Assembly (NCBI GenBank): GCA_011392765.1
Contig: WYCW01000002.1
Span: 156,917-220,916, forward strand
DNA length: 64,000 nucleotides
Direction: 5' to 3'
Source of the DNA: Candidatus Thiosymbion ectosymbiont of Catanema sp. Cochon2018
GTDB lineage: Bacteria > Pseudomonadota > Gammaproteobacteria > Chromatiales > Chromatiaceae
Part shown: positions 1 to 8,569 of the stretch, piece after piece
How positions within the stretch are numbered: position 1 is the first letter of the stretch
Layout of the letters: every line of letters starts with the position of its first letter
Translations under genes and position numbers: made by a program
Notes under the pieces: generated by a model
Databases searched by the model: none
What the model was told of the DNA's origin: nothing
The model's input: the letters and a program-made list of their open reading frames with translations, nothing else

Positions 1-951
1 CTCTCGAAGGATACGGGCCTGGAGCTCAGCGCGGCGACGGTGCGCAACATCATGGCGGACCTGGAAGATATGGGGCTGGTGTCCTCGCCCCATATCTCCG
101 CCGGTCGGGTGCCTACGCGTTTGGGTTACCGGCTCTTTATCGATTCCCTGCTGACCGTCAGGCGACTGGCCGAGCAGGAGGTAACTGAGATGCGGCGCCG
201 GCTGGAGGGCCCTGGCGATGCCGCCACGCTGATCGAAAGCACTTCTCAGCTGCTATCCGGCGTCACCCACCTGGCCGGGGTGGTCATGATGCCGCGCCAT
301 GAGCACGATGCCTTTCGCCGGATCGAATTTTTGTCCCTGTCCGGAAAGCGGGTACTGGCGATTCTGGTGACCAGCGAGGGCGAAGTTCACAACCGGATTG
401 TCAATACGGATCGCACCTATTCACCGGCGCAGCTCGAACAGGCGGCAAACTATCTGAACGACATGTTCACCGGCCGGGATTTGCACGAGGTGCGCAAGTA
501 CCTGCTGGCCGACATGAAGACCACCCGCGAGCACATGGACCAGGTCATGTTGCAGGCGGTGGAAATGGCGCAACAGGTGATGGAGGCCGCCGAAGGCACC
601 GGTGATTGCTTTATCGCCGGACAGACCAACCTGATGGAATTCGATGAGCTGGCGAACGTGGAACGGCTCAAGCAGCTGTTCGATGCCTTTACGGAAAAAA
701 ACCAGATCCTGCATCTGCTCGACCGTTGCATCGCGGCCGAGGGGGTCCGGATTTTCGTCGGCGAAGAGTCCGGCTACCAGTTGTTGGACGATTGCAGCCT
801 GGTCACGGCGCCATACGGCATCGACGATCAGGTGATCGGCGTGCTGGGGGTAATCGGACCGACACGGATGAATTATCCGCGGGTCATCCCCCTGGTGGAC
901 ATGACCGCACGTCTGTTGACGGCGGCCCTGAAGCAGCAAGAGCGTACCTGA
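1..951 (+). CDS. hrcA: Heat-inducible transcription repressor HrcA (5' end outside window)
   Basis: The frame is open from base 1, so the start lies upstream. The first visible residues form the winged-helix recognition region of HrcA (SAATVRNIMADLEDMGL, then SPHISAGRVPTRLGYR). The rest is the GAF-like and inserted dimerisation domain, ending LTAALKQQERT. HrcA represses class I heat-shock genes by binding CIRCE operators, and its folding depends on GroE. I see no CIRCE inverted repeat between here and dnaK, so its operator is probably upstream of the window or at groESL. grpE follows in the same direction. Family assignment is secure. Confidence 0.95.
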   Translation, partial: LSKDTGLELSAATVRNIMADLEDMGLVSSPHISAGRVPTRLGYRLFIDSLLTVRRLAEQEVTEMRRRLEGPGDAATLIESTSQLLSGVTHLAGVVMMPRHEHDAFRRIEFLSLSGKRVLAILVTSEGEVHNRIVNTDRTYSPAQLEQAANYLNDMFTGRDLHEVRKYLLADMKTTREHMDQVMLQAVEMAQQVMEAAEGTGDCFIAGQTNLMEFDELANVERLKQLFDAFTEKNQILHLLDRCIAAEGVRIFVGEESGYQLLDDCSLVTAPYGIDDQVIGVLGVIGPTRMNYPRVIPLVDMTARLLTAALKQQERT

Positions 952-1034
952 TTCTTTGAGGTGATCACAGTCGCCGGACCCCGCAACCCGGTGCCGACCG
1001 GGCATGGGGTCCGAGAACCGGTATGGAGGTTCAG

Positions 1035-1715
1035 ATGGTAGAGGAGCGAGCGACAGACACGCCGGAACAGAAGCCGGAGGGGCCGGGGGCAGCGGTGCCG
1101 GATGCGACCGAGGCAGCAGAGGCAACGGCGGTTGCGGAAGAGGTTGTAGAGACCGCGGAAGTCGAAGCGACAACGGTGGCGGCGGCAGCACCGACGGCGG
1201 ATGACATCGCCGCGGCCGGAGAGGATTCACCGGAGCGTTTGACCGCCCTGCTGGAAGATGCACGGGCCAAGGCGGACGAACACTGGGACCAGCTGTTGCG
1301 GGCACGCGCCGAGATGGAAAACCTGAAGCGGCGGCAGGCCAACGAGCTGGAGAAGGCCCACAAGTTCGTCCTCGACGGCTTCGTGCGCGAACTGCTGCAG
1401 GTGCGTGACAGCCTGGAGCTCGGCCACGACGCGGCCCAGGACGAGGGCACGGATATCGCGAAGCTCCGCGAGGGCACAGAGCTGACCCTCAAGCTGCTCG
1501 TAGACGTAATGGGCAGATTCGGTGTCGAACAGATCGACCCGCAGGGCGCGCCTTTCAATCCCGAGTACCACCAGGCCATGACCACCCAGCCTACGGAAGA
1601 GGTCGCGCCCAACACGGTGGTCAAAGTGATCCAGAAGGGCTATCTGCTCAACGGTCGGTTAGTGCGACCGGCCATGGTGATCGTGGCGGCGGCGCCCCCG
1701 TCGGGACAGGCTTGA
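1035..1715 (+). CDS. grpE: Nucleotide exchange factor GrpE
   Basis: GrpE releases ADP from DnaK in the DnaK-DnaJ-GrpE cycle. An acidic, Ala/Glu-rich N-terminal tail of about 70 residues precedes the long coiled coil ([20 protein letters not shown]) and the beta-wing domain ending in [13 protein letters not shown], the conserved GrpE C-terminal signature. An in-frame ATG also occurs at 1023, but GGAGG at 1025-1029 lies five bases before the ATG at 1035, which I take as the start (226 residues). It sits between hrcA and dnaK, the usual order. Confidence 0.95.
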   Translation: MVEERATDTPEQKPEGPGAAVPDATEAAEATAVAEEVVETAEVEATTVAAAAPTADDIAAAGEDSPERLTALLEDARAKADEHWDQLLRARAEMENLKRRQANELEKAHKFVLDGFVRELLQVRDSLELGHDAAQDEGTDIAKLREGTELTLKLLVDVMGRFGVEQIDPQGAPFNPEYHQAMTTQPTEEVAPNTVVKVIQKGYLLNGRLVRPAMVIVAAAPPSGQA

Positions 1716-1794
1716 AAACCTCAGGGTTTTACCCCAACTGAATCGGCAGAGAGGCTCGCCGAGCGACGAGAATTCAACCCGGAGACAGAACATC

Positions 1795-3741
1795 ATGGGA
1801 AAAATCATCGGCATTGACCTGGGTACTACCAATTCCTGCGTCGCTGTCATGGAGGGCGACAAGGTCAAGGTCATCGAGAACGCGGAAGGCGACCGCACCA
1901 CCCCTTCCATCGTTGCCTTCAGCAGCGATGGTGAGGTTCTGATCGGCCAGTCCGCGAAGCGTCAGGCGGTCACCAACCCGAAAAACACCCTGTTTGCGAT
2001 CAAGCGCCTGATCGGTCGCCGGTTCGACGACAAGGTGGTCGGGAAGGACAAGGATATGGTCCCCTATAGCATCGTCAGGGCGGACAACGGCGACGCCTGG
2101 GTCGAGGCCAACGGCAAGAAGATGGCCCCACCGGAGATTTCCGCCAAGGTCCTCCAGAAGATGAGGAAGACCGCGGAGGACTATTTGGGGACTGAGGTCA
2201 AGGAGGCCGTTATCACCGTGCCGGCCTACTTCAATGATTCCCAGCGGCAGGCGACCAAGGATGCCGGCCGTATCGCGGGCTTGGACGTCAAGCGCATCAT
2301 CAACGAGCCTACCGCCGCCTCTCTGGCCTACGGCATGGACAAGCAGCGGGGCGATCAAAAGCTCGCGGTCTACGACTTGGGCGGCGGTACCTTCGACATC
2401 TCCATCATCGAGATTGCGGAGATCGAAGGCGAGCACCAATTTGAAGTGCTCTCGACCAACGGGGACACCTTCCTCGGGGGCGAGGACTTCGACCTGCGCA
2501 TCATCGACTTCCTGGTAGCCGAATTCAAACGGGATCAAGCCGTCGACCTGCGCAATGATCCCCTGGCCCTGCAGCGCCTCAAGGAGGCCGCCGAGAAGGC
2601 CAAGATCGAGCTCAGTTCCAGCCAGCAGACCGACATCAATCTGCCCTACATTACGGCCGATGCGGCGGGACCCAAACACCTGAACATCAAGCTCACCCGA
2701 GCCAAGTTCGAGTCGCTGGTGGATGATTTGATCGAGCGCACCATCGAGCCCTGCCGCATCGCCCTCAAGGACGCCGGGGTGACCGCGGGCGACATCGACG
2801 AGGTGATCCTGGTCGGCGGCCAGACCCGCATGCCCAAGGTCCAGGAACAGGTCGAGGCATTTTTCGGCAAGGCGCCGCGCAAGGACGTCAACCCCGACGA
2901 GGCGGTGGCCATCGGAGCGGCCATTCAGGGCGGAGTACTCGGCGGTGAGGTCAAAGACGTTCTGTTGCTCGACGTGACCCCCCTGAACCTCGGCATCGAG
3001 ACCCTGGGCGGGGTGATGACCAAGCTCATCGAGAAGAACACCACCATCCCGACCTCGGCCCAACAGGTATTTTCCACCGCCGACGATAATCAGACCGCGG
3101 TAACGGTGCATGTATTGCAGGGACAGCGCGAACGTGCGGCCGACAACAAGTCCCTGGGTCGGTTCGACCTGACGGAGATTCCGCCGGCCCCCCGCGGGAT
3201 ACCCCAGATCGAAGTCAAGTTCGACATCGATGCCAACGGCATTCTCAATGTCTCGGCCAAGGACAAGGCCACGGGCAAGGAACAATCCATCGTCATCAAG
3301 GCCTCGTCCGGCCTCGCGGACGACGAGATCGAGCGGATGGTCAAGGACGCCGAGGCACATGCGGAAGAGGACCGCAAATTCCACGAACTGGTCGCGGCCC
3401 GCAACCAGGCGGATACCATGATCCACGCCACCCGCAAATCCATGGAGCAGCTCGGGGACAAGCTGGAGTCCGGCGAAAAGGAAGCCATCGAATCCGCCGT
3501 CAAAGACCTGGAACAGGCCATGAAGGGTGAGGACAAGGAGGCCATCGACAGCAAGACCAAGGCCCTGGGCGAGGCCTCCGCCAAGATGGCCGAGCGCCTC
3601 TATGCCCAGCAGGATGGAACGTCCGGCGCGGCGGGACCGGACACGGGTCCGGAGCGGGGTGAAAACGGGAAGACCGGCGGTGACCAAGACAACGTGGTGG
3701 ACGCCGAGTTCGAAGAGGTCAAAGACGACAAGAAAGAGTAG
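1795..3741 (+). CDS. dnaK: Molecular chaperone DnaK (Hsp70)
   Basis: Full-length Hsp70 of 648 residues. The N-terminal ATPase opens with [16 protein letters not shown], with the phosphate-2 motif near [11 protein letters not shown] and the adenosine motif at [13 protein letters not shown]. The interdomain linker [14 protein letters not shown] is intact. The substrate-binding domain and helical lid end in [15 protein letters not shown], the typical proteobacterial tail. It binds exposed hydrophobic peptides together with DnaJ and GrpE. A GGAGA lies just before the ATG. Unusually, dnaJ does not follow directly: about 1.29 kb of repeat and toxin-antitoxin DNA intervenes. Confidence 0.98.
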   Translation: MGKIIGIDLGTTNSCVAVMEGDKVKVIENAEGDRTTPSIVAFSSDGEVLIGQSAKRQAVTNPKNTLFAIKRLIGRRFDDKVVGKDKDMVPYSIVRADNGDAWVEANGKKMAPPEISAKVLQKMRKTAEDYLGTEVKEAVITVPAYFNDSQRQATKDAGRIAGLDVKRIINEPTAASLAYGMDKQRGDQKLAVYDLGGGTFDISIIEIAEIEGEHQFEVLSTNGDTFLGGEDFDLRIIDFLVAEFKRDQAVDLRNDPLALQRLKEAAEKAKIELSSSQQTDINLPYITADAAGPKHLNIKLTRAKFESLVDDLIERTIEPCRIALKDAGVTAGDIDEVILVGGQTRMPKVQEQVEAFFGKAPRKDVNPDEAVAIGAAIQGGVLGGEVKDVLLLDVTPLNLGIETLGGVMTKLIEKNTTIPTSAQQVFSTADDNQTAVTVHVLQGQRERAADNKSLGRFDLTEIPPAPRGIPQIEVKFDIDANGILNVSAKDKATGKEQSIVIKASSGLADDEIERMVKDAEAHAEEDRKFHELVAARNQADTMIHATRKSMEQLGDKLESGEKEAIESAVKDLEQAMKGEDKEAIDSKTKALGEASAKMAERLYAQQDGTSGAAGPDTGPERGENGKTGGDQDNVVDAEFEEVKDDKKE

Positions 3742-3756
3742 CGGTCGTCAGTGACT

Positions 3757-3980
3757 AGCACAGCAGTACCGAAATACCGATCACATCGGTTTGCTCTTCC
3801 ATCGAGAATTCTTTTTTTGCCGCAAACGAACGCGAATCAACGCAAATGGTTGGGATCGGTTTGCCATCATGGATGGTTCCGGGTCCGTTTCCGTCGATGT
3901 GCGGCCATTTGCGTTGATTTGCGGCTGAATTTTCCATGGGAATCCTGCCGGCTCGATGTTATCGGTAGTCGAGAGCACCT
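3757..3980. repeat. MITE-like repeat, shell C copy 1
   Basis: The left end AGCACAGCAGTACCGAAATA and the right end reading TGTTATCGGTAGTCGAGAGC are imperfect inverted repeats. The interior holds a palindrome built from short GCAAA-type units (GCCGCAAACGAACGCGAATC and the opposite arm ATTTGCGTTGATTTGCGGC). The same ends and core recur at 24773-25010, and one end recurs at 38794-38828. It begins about 15 bases after the dnaK stop codon. I read it as non-coding; the short ORFs within it are by-products of the palindrome. Confidence 0.75.
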
Positions 3981-4010
3981 GTTAGGTTTATGTATTTAGA
4001 GGATATATAA

Positions 4011-4268
4011 ATGGTAGAAGTCAAAATCCGCGAAAAGACCGAGAGTATTAAGTATGCGACGGCTCTGGGAACGGAACTTGGCCAACCCCACAGCTATCTT
4101 CAACTGTATTTTCCGGAATCAGGTAAGGTAGTGCCCAACGATATTTATATCTTGAAGCAGGGTGAGCGTGAAGAAATGTGCAATGTGACTGGTGGACAAG
4201 CAAGAGGGGTAGAATGGACTGACCGTAATCAAGCAATGTTCCTAAAGGAGGCCATAGGATTGCGCTGA
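4011..4268 (+). CDS. Small hypothetical protein between dnaK and dnaJ
   Basis: 85 residues starting MVEVKIREKTESIKYATALG and ending NQAMFLKEAIGLR. No signal peptide, membrane segment or family motif that I recognise. Codon use is more AT-rich than dnaK or dnaJ, like the two toxin-antitoxin genes that follow, so it probably arrived with them. It lies between a shell C repeat and an inverted repeat at 4278-4306. It may be a genuine small gene or a remnant of a larger one. No function is assigned. Confidence 0.5.
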   Translation: MVEVKIREKTESIKYATALGTELGQPHSYLQLYFPESGKVVPNDIYILKQGEREEMCNVTGGQARGVEWTDRNQAMFLKEAIGLR

Positions 4269-4277
4269 GCGATATTT

Positions 4278-4306
4278 CTCGTTCCCACGCGGCACGTGGG
4301 AACGAG
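4278..4306. repeat. Perfect inverted repeat after orphan gene
   Basis: A 12-base perfect stem, CTCGTTCCCACG and CGTGGGAACGAG, with a five-base loop. There is no T-tract afterwards, so it is not a textbook Rho-independent terminator. It resembles REP-type hairpins found between genes in many proteobacteria. Confidence 0.6.
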
Positions 4307-4330
4307 AGAAAGACAACAGGTACGACTCTG

Positions 4331-4546
4331 ATGACGTTAGCAAAAAAAATTCTTACTCATATAAAGCGCCTTCCGGAATCTTCTCAAGCTGAAGTACTTG
4401 ATTTTGTGAAATTCCTCGAATTGAATTCTAAAAAAGACAATAAAGATCAAGAATGGACAAATATCAGCATATCAAACGCAATGTATGGTATGGAAGATGA
4501 ACCCAGCCCCTATTCCCTCGATGATATTAAGGAAGAAATTTCATGA
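4331..4546 (+). CDS. Antitoxin-like protein (DUF2281 type)
   Basis: 71 residues. The N-terminus (ILTHIKRLPESSQAEVLDFV, then KFLE) matches the helical start of DUF2281 proteins, which often precede toxins. The acidic C-terminus (SPYSLDDIKEEIS) is the sort that wraps a toxin. Its last four bases (ATGA, 4543-4546) overlap the start of the PemK/MazF-like gene, indicating translational coupling. Low GC relative to the flanking chaperone genes suggests acquisition. The antitoxin role is inferred from family and context. Confidence 0.75.
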   Translation: MTLAKKILTHIKRLPESSQAEVLDFVKFLELNSKKDNKDQEWTNISISNAMYGMEDEPSPYSLDDIKEEIS

Positions 4547-4890
4547 TTCAGGGAGGGCAAATTGTTCTTTTCAGATTTCCTCAAACAAACCAGGCTGTTG
4601 GAAAACTCCGTCCCGCCTTGGTTCTTCAAAAGTTACCAGGCCAATACGATGATTGGTTAATCTGCATAATATCCTCGCAATTGTCACAACAGATACTATC
4701 ATTTGACGAAATGATAAAAGATAGTGATGCTGACTTTATCAGATCAGGACTAAAAACATCCAGCATTATAAGAATAAGTCGATTAGCAGTAGTTACTGAA
4801 AAGATATTGCTAGGTAGTATTGGTTCTATATCTAATGAGCGTTTGTGTGTTATTAAGAGCAGACTGGTTGATTGGCTAAAAAGCCCATAA
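4543..4890 (+). CDS. PemK/MazF-family toxin (type II TA)
   Basis: 115 residues. The start GGQIVLFRFPQTNQAVGKLR, then PALVL, is the PemK/MazF beta-barrel signature (G-x-I-V-x2-x-F-P with the KxRPALVL strand), followed by VVTEKILLGSIGSISNERL near the C-terminus. Known members are mostly sequence-specific mRNA endoribonucleases blocked by their antitoxin. It overlaps its antitoxin gene by four bases. The position between dnaK and dnaJ is odd. No truncation is visible. Confidence 0.8.
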   Translation: MIQGGQIVLFRFPQTNQAVGKLRPALVLQKLPGQYDDWLICIISSQLSQQILSFDEMIKDSDADFIRSGLKTSSIIRISRLAVVTEKILLGSIGSISNERLCVIKSRLVDWLKSP

Positions 4891-5028
4891 CAAGGTGCTA
4901 AACCAGATCACGAGAAGCTCGCTTTTTTCAGGCTCTCTTAAGAAAACGGAAACAGAATTTTCAAAACAAGTCTATTGATTACCAACCAGTAACCACTAGG
5001 CACCAACTAACCATCGCTCCAGGGAATC

Positions 5029-6162
5029 ATGTCCAAACGCGATTACTACGAGGTGCTCGGTATCAGCCGCAACGCCGGTGACTCCGACCTGAAGCAGGCC
5101 TACCGGCGCCTCGCCATGAAGTATCACCCGGACCGGAATCCCGGGGCGGAATCGGAACGCAAGTTCAAGGAGGCCAAGGAGGCCTACGAAATCCTCAGCG
5201 ATCCCAAGAAGCGCTCGGCCTACGACCAGTTCGGCCATGCCGGCGTGGACACGAGCGAAGGGTTCGGCGGGCCGGGAGGCTTCGGTGGGGGTGGCTTCTC
5301 CGACATCTTCGGCGATGTCTTCGGCGACATCTTCGGCGGTGGGGCGCGGAGTGGGGGACGGCGCGTACATCGTGGTACCGATCTGCGCTACGACCTCTCC
5401 CTTACCCTGGAAGAAGCGGTTGCAGGCAAGGAGGTGAAGATCCGCATCCCGACCTTGGTGGAGTGCCAGTTCTGCGGCGGCACCGGCGCCAAGCCGGGTA
5501 CCTCCGCCAAGACCTGCCCCACTTGCAGCGGCGCCGGCCAGGTACGGATGCAACAGGGTTTCTTCTCGATACAGCAGACCTGTCCCCAATGCCGTGGTCA
5601 AGGCACCATGATCGAGGAACATTGCAACCATTGCCGGGGCAAGGGCCGGACCCAGGAACAGAAGACCCTCTCGGTGAGGGTCCCGGCGGGTGTCGATACC
5701 GGCGATCGCATTCGCCTGTCCGGCGAAGGCGAGCCGGGGGAACGAGGCGGACCGCCTGGGGACCTCTATGTTCAGGTCACGGTCCGGGAGCACCCCATCT
5801 TCACGCGCGAGGACAACCACCTATTCTGCGAGGTACCCATCGGCTTCGTCACCGCGGCCCTCGGCGGCGAGCTGCAGGTACCCACCCTGAACGGAAAGGT
5901 GATGCTCAAGATCCCGGCCGGGACCCAGACCGGAAAAATGTTCCGGATGCGCGGCAAGGGCGTGAAATCGGTGCGCGGCGGCGTCATCGGTGACCTTATC
6001 TGCCGCGTAATCGTCGAGACGCCGGTAAACCTGACCGAGCGCCAAAAGGAACTGCTGCGCGAACTCGACGAAGAAGTGCAGGCCGGGGGAAGGAAGCATA
6101 GCCCCCATTCCACATCCTGGGTCGATAGCGTCAAGAACTTCTTCGAGAAGATGGGGTTTTGA
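5029..6162 (+). CDS. dnaJ: Molecular chaperone DnaJ (type I Hsp40)
   Basis: 377 residues. J-domain at the N-terminus with the HPD motif (KYHPDRN) that stimulates DnaK ATPase. A Gly/Phe-rich linker follows ([19 protein letters not shown]). The zinc-binding region has four CxxCxGxG repeats ([32 protein letters not shown]), then the C-terminal substrate-binding and dimerisation domains. AGGGAA precedes the ATG. Although it belongs with dnaK functionally, the 1.29 kb insertion upstream means it may need its own promoter; I could not identify one confidently. Confidence 0.97.
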   Translation: MSKRDYYEVLGISRNAGDSDLKQAYRRLAMKYHPDRNPGAESERKFKEAKEAYEILSDPKKRSAYDQFGHAGVDTSEGFGGPGGFGGGGFSDIFGDVFGDIFGGGARSGGRRVHRGTDLRYDLSLTLEEAVAGKEVKIRIPTLVECQFCGGTGAKPGTSAKTCPTCSGAGQVRMQQGFFSIQQTCPQCRGQGTMIEEHCNHCRGKGRTQEQKTLSVRVPAGVDTGDRIRLSGEGEPGERGGPPGDLYVQVTVREHPIFTREDNHLFCEVPIGFVTAALGGELQVPTLNGKVMLKIPAGTQTGKMFRMRGKGVKSVRGGVIGDLICRVIVETPVNLTERQKELLRELDEEVQAGGRKHSPHSTSWVDSVKNFFEKMGF

Positions 6163-6204
6163 TTTTCGAAAACGGGTAAGCCGTTGGAAGCCGACCCCTG
6201 AATT

Positions 6205-6281
6205 TGGTAGCGGAGGGAGGATTCGAACCTCCGACCTTCGGGTTATGAGCCCGACGAGCTGCCTGACTGCTCCACCCCGCA
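6205..6281 (-). tRNA. Initiator tRNA-fMet (CAT)
   Basis: The complement reads TGCGGGGTGGAGCAG at the 5' end and CTCCGCTACCA at the 3' end, 77 nt including an encoded CCA. The anticodon arm TCGGGCTCATAACCCGA has anticodon CAT flanked by three G-C pairs, and positions 1 and 72 (T and T) do not pair. Both are hallmarks of bacterial initiator tRNA. It lies between dnaJ and the aminotransferase gene. Confidence 0.96.
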
Positions 6282-6297
6282 ATAGACTGAAGCTATT

Positions 6298-7497
6298 TTA
6301 TGCTTCAATGACCTCGGATGCAACCTCCTCGATGCGACCGAGGGCCCGTTCCAGATTTTCCCGGCTGGTGGCAATGGAGATGCGCACGTGCCCGGCGAGG
6401 CCGAAGGCGGAACCGGGGACCAGGGTGATGCCGGCGCGCTCGATCAGGAATTCCGCCAGGTCCAGATCATTGCCCACCCTGGCGAGCGCCTCGATCATTC
6501 CTTTCACCTGCGGGAAGACGTAAAAGGTGCCGTCGGTAGGCGGGCACGCAATGCCGGGTATGCGGTTGAGGCGTTCCACCATATAGTCGTGGCGTTCCTT
6601 GAAGGCCGCGGTCATGGTCCGGATGCAGTCCTGGGGGCCTTCGAGCGCCGCCTGGGCGGCTACCTGGGAGATGGAGCTGGGATTCGAGGTGCTCTGGGAT
6701 TGCACCTTCTTCATGGCCTTGATGACCTCCCGTGGACCGCCGGCGTAGCCGATGCGCCAGCCCGTCATCGCGTAGGCCTTCGAGACGCCGTTGAGCACCA
6801 GTGTGCGCGGGGCCAGATCGGGACAAGCATGGAGGATGTTGACGAACGGCTCATCGGCCCAGCGGATATGCTCGTAAATGTCGTCGGTGGCTATGACGGC
6901 GCGCGGAAATTCGAGCAATACCTCGCCGAGGGCGGCGAGCTCCGCGCGCGTGTAGGCGACTCCGGAGGGGTTGGAGGGGCTGTTGATGACTACCAGCCTG
7001 GTCTGCTGAGTCATCGAGGCCCGCAGCTGATCGGGGGTGATCTTGAACTTGCGGTCGGCCCCGGCGTGTACCAGCATCGGGGCACCGCCGGCCAACAAAA
7101 CCATGTCCGGATAAGAGACCCAGTAGGGGGTCGGGATAATGACCTCGTCGCCCGGGTCCAGAATGGCCTGGGCCAGGTTATAGAAGCTCTGTTTGCCGCC
7201 GCAGGAGACCAGGATTTGGTCCGGAGTGTATAGAAAGCCGTTCTCACGTTGGAATTTGGCGATGATCGCCTGCTTGAGTTCGGGGGTACCGTCCACCGCC
7301 GTGTATTTGGTGAAGCCGCCCTTGACGGCGGCGATGGCCGCCTCCTTGATGTGGTCGGGCGTATCAAAGTCCGGTTCCCCGGCGCCGAGTCCGATAATAT
7401 CTTTACCGGCGGCGCGTAGGGTCTGGGCGCGGGCCGTGACGGCGAGGGTGGGGGACGGCTTGACGGCCTGTACGCGTGCGGAAAGCTTGATGCTCAT
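6298..7497 (-). CDS. aspC: Pyridoxal-phosphate class I/II aminotransferase, aspartate aminotransferase type
   Basis: 399 residues, fold-type I. Visible motifs are the substrate-arm start GLGAGEPDFDTPDHI, the Asn/Pro region INSPSNPSGV, the cofactor Asp-Tyr loop ATDDIYEHI, and the Schiff-base lysine in SKAYAMTGWRIGYAGGP with the following arginine. It most likely interconverts aspartate and 2-oxoglutarate with oxaloacetate and glutamate in the cytoplasm. Related type I-gamma enzymes with prephenate or aromatic activity cannot be excluded by sequence. It is divergent from uvrB, with a 329-base gap upstream. Confidence 0.92.
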   Translation of the reverse strand: MSIKLSARVQAVKPSPTLAVTARAQTLRAAGKDIIGLGAGEPDFDTPDHIKEAAIAAVKGGFTKYTAVDGTPELKQAIIAKFQRENGFLYTPDQILVSCGGKQSFYNLAQAILDPGDEVIIPTPYWVSYPDMVLLAGGAPMLVHAGADRKFKITPDQLRASMTQQTRLVVINSPSNPSGVAYTRAELAALGEVLLEFPRAVIATDDIYEHIRWADEPFVNILHACPDLAPRTLVLNGVSKAYAMTGWRIGYAGGPREVIKAMKKVQSQSTSNPSSISQVAAQAALEGPQDCIRTMTAAFKERHDYMVERLNRIPGIACPPTDGTFYVFPQVKGMIEALARVGNDLDLAEFLIERAGITLVPGSAFGLAGHVRISIATSRENLERALGRIEEVASEVIEA

Positions 7498-7826
7498 TCT
7501 GTCGGGATCTCTCGGTTCTTATCTTGGGAGCCGGTGGCGCCCTGGTAGTTGGTGTTCAAACCGTTAATAATAGCCAAAGCTCGAACCCGGAGCACAGGGG
7601 AAAATGCGACCGACCAGGGCGAGCGCGCATAGCTTCCAGTCGTCAGTCGCCGGTTTCAGCAGTGTAGGTCAGGTTTTCGGGATAGAGTTCCCAGGGGGCG
7701 TTCTCAATTTTGACCTTCTTCTTATCCTGAACTAAGCTTTTTCCCGTCTCCGAAATCGGTGGCTAACCAGCAGTAAACCCCACTGTATGAGGGGAAACCT
7801 TTCCGCAACACGGTATCTTTCTCACC
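7498..7826. other. Intergenic region between divergent genes
   Basis: About 330 bases separate the aminotransferase (leftward) and the DUF3782-type gene (rightward), so promoters for both should be here, but I see no convincing -35/-10 pair. At 7690-7708 the string CAGGGGGCGTTCTCAATTTT matches the terminal repeat of shell A elements (see 40935-41085), with no partner end nearby: a solitary end or remnant. Confidence 0.5.
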
Positions 7827-8549
7827 ATGGAAACCGCATTAAGTTTCGAGAAAATCTGGCAGTTGTTCCAGGAAACAGATCGCAGATTCCAGGAAACAGA
7901 CCGCAGGTTCAAGGAAACGGACCGCAAATTCCAGGAATCGCAACGGGCCTTGGAGCACAGCCTCCAAGAGATACACCGTGAGTTCCAGGAGTCGCAACGG
8001 GCCTGGGAGCGTAGATCCCAAGAGACGGACCGTAAGTTCCAAGAGACAGACCGTAAGTTCCAAGAGTCGCAACGGGCCTTGGATCGCATGTTCCGGGAAA
8101 CGGACAAGAAGATGAAAGCCCTGCAGGAGCTGTTCGAAGGCCAGTGGGGCAAGTTGATGGAGAGCCTGGTCGAAGGGGATTTGGTCAACTTGTTGAAGAA
8201 ACGTGACATCCGGATCAATGATACCTCGACCCGGCGTAAGGGGTGTCGGGATGGGGAGAACTTTGAGTTCGACATCATTGCGCATAACGGGGAGGAGATC
8301 GTCATCGTGGAGGTGAAGACGACCCTGCGGGCCGGGCTGGTCGATAAATTCATCGAGCGCCTCCGGCGGGCCAAGCGTTACCTGCCCGAATACAGGAACC
8401 ATACGGTGTTCGGTGCGGTGGCCTATTTGCGCGCGGAGCAGGGGAGCGACCACCAGGCGCAGAACCAAGGGTTGTTCGTGATTCGGGCCACGGGCGACAG
8501 TGCTGCCATCGTCAATCCCGTGGGCTTCGAGCCCCGGAAGTTCGGATAG
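7827..8549 (+). CDS. Coiled-coil PD-(D/E)XK nuclease-like protein (DUF3782 type)
   Basis: 240 residues in two parts. Residues 10 to about 100 are tandem heptad-type repeats of ETDRKFQE and ESQRALE, a long charged coiled coil that may set oligomerisation. Residues 110-215 carry a PD-(D/E)XK-like core: [20 protein letters not shown] supplies an Asp, then the E-x-K pair, followed by a helix ([17 protein letters not shown]). The fold is shared by many nucleases and DUF3782 proteins, which are common in cyanobacteria and sulfur bacteria; activity has not been shown for most. The gene ends 20 bases before uvrB. The 21-base repeat units suggest variable copy number. Confidence 0.75.
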   Translation: METALSFEKIWQLFQETDRRFQETDRRFKETDRKFQESQRALEHSLQEIHREFQESQRAWERRSQETDRKFQETDRKFQESQRALDRMFRETDKKMKALQELFEGQWGKLMESLVEGDLVNLLKKRDIRINDTSTRRKGCRDGENFEFDIIAHNGEEIVIVEVKTTLRAGLVDKFIERLRRAKRYLPEYRNHTVFGAVAYLRAEQGSDHQAQNQGLFVIRATGDSAAIVNPVGFEPRKFG

Positions 8550-8569
8550 AGGCGACATTTTCTCCGCAG

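Noticed and set aside
952..1034. CIRCE operator or sigma-32 promoter between hrcA and grpE
   Set aside because: No TTAGCACTC-N9-GAGTGCTAA inverted repeat and no convincing CTTGAA/CCCCAT pair at proper spacing.
1774..3687. Minus-strand open frame of 637 codons opposite dnaK
   Set aside because: Mirror of a strongly biased GC-rich gene; composition is not protein-like and dnaK on the other strand is certain.
3751..3999. Short open frames on both strands within shell C
   Set aside because: Created by the palindrome; mirrored at 24773-25010 with frame breaks.
4278..4306. Rho-independent terminator after the orphan gene
   Set aside because: Good stem but no T-tract; listed as inverted repeat only.
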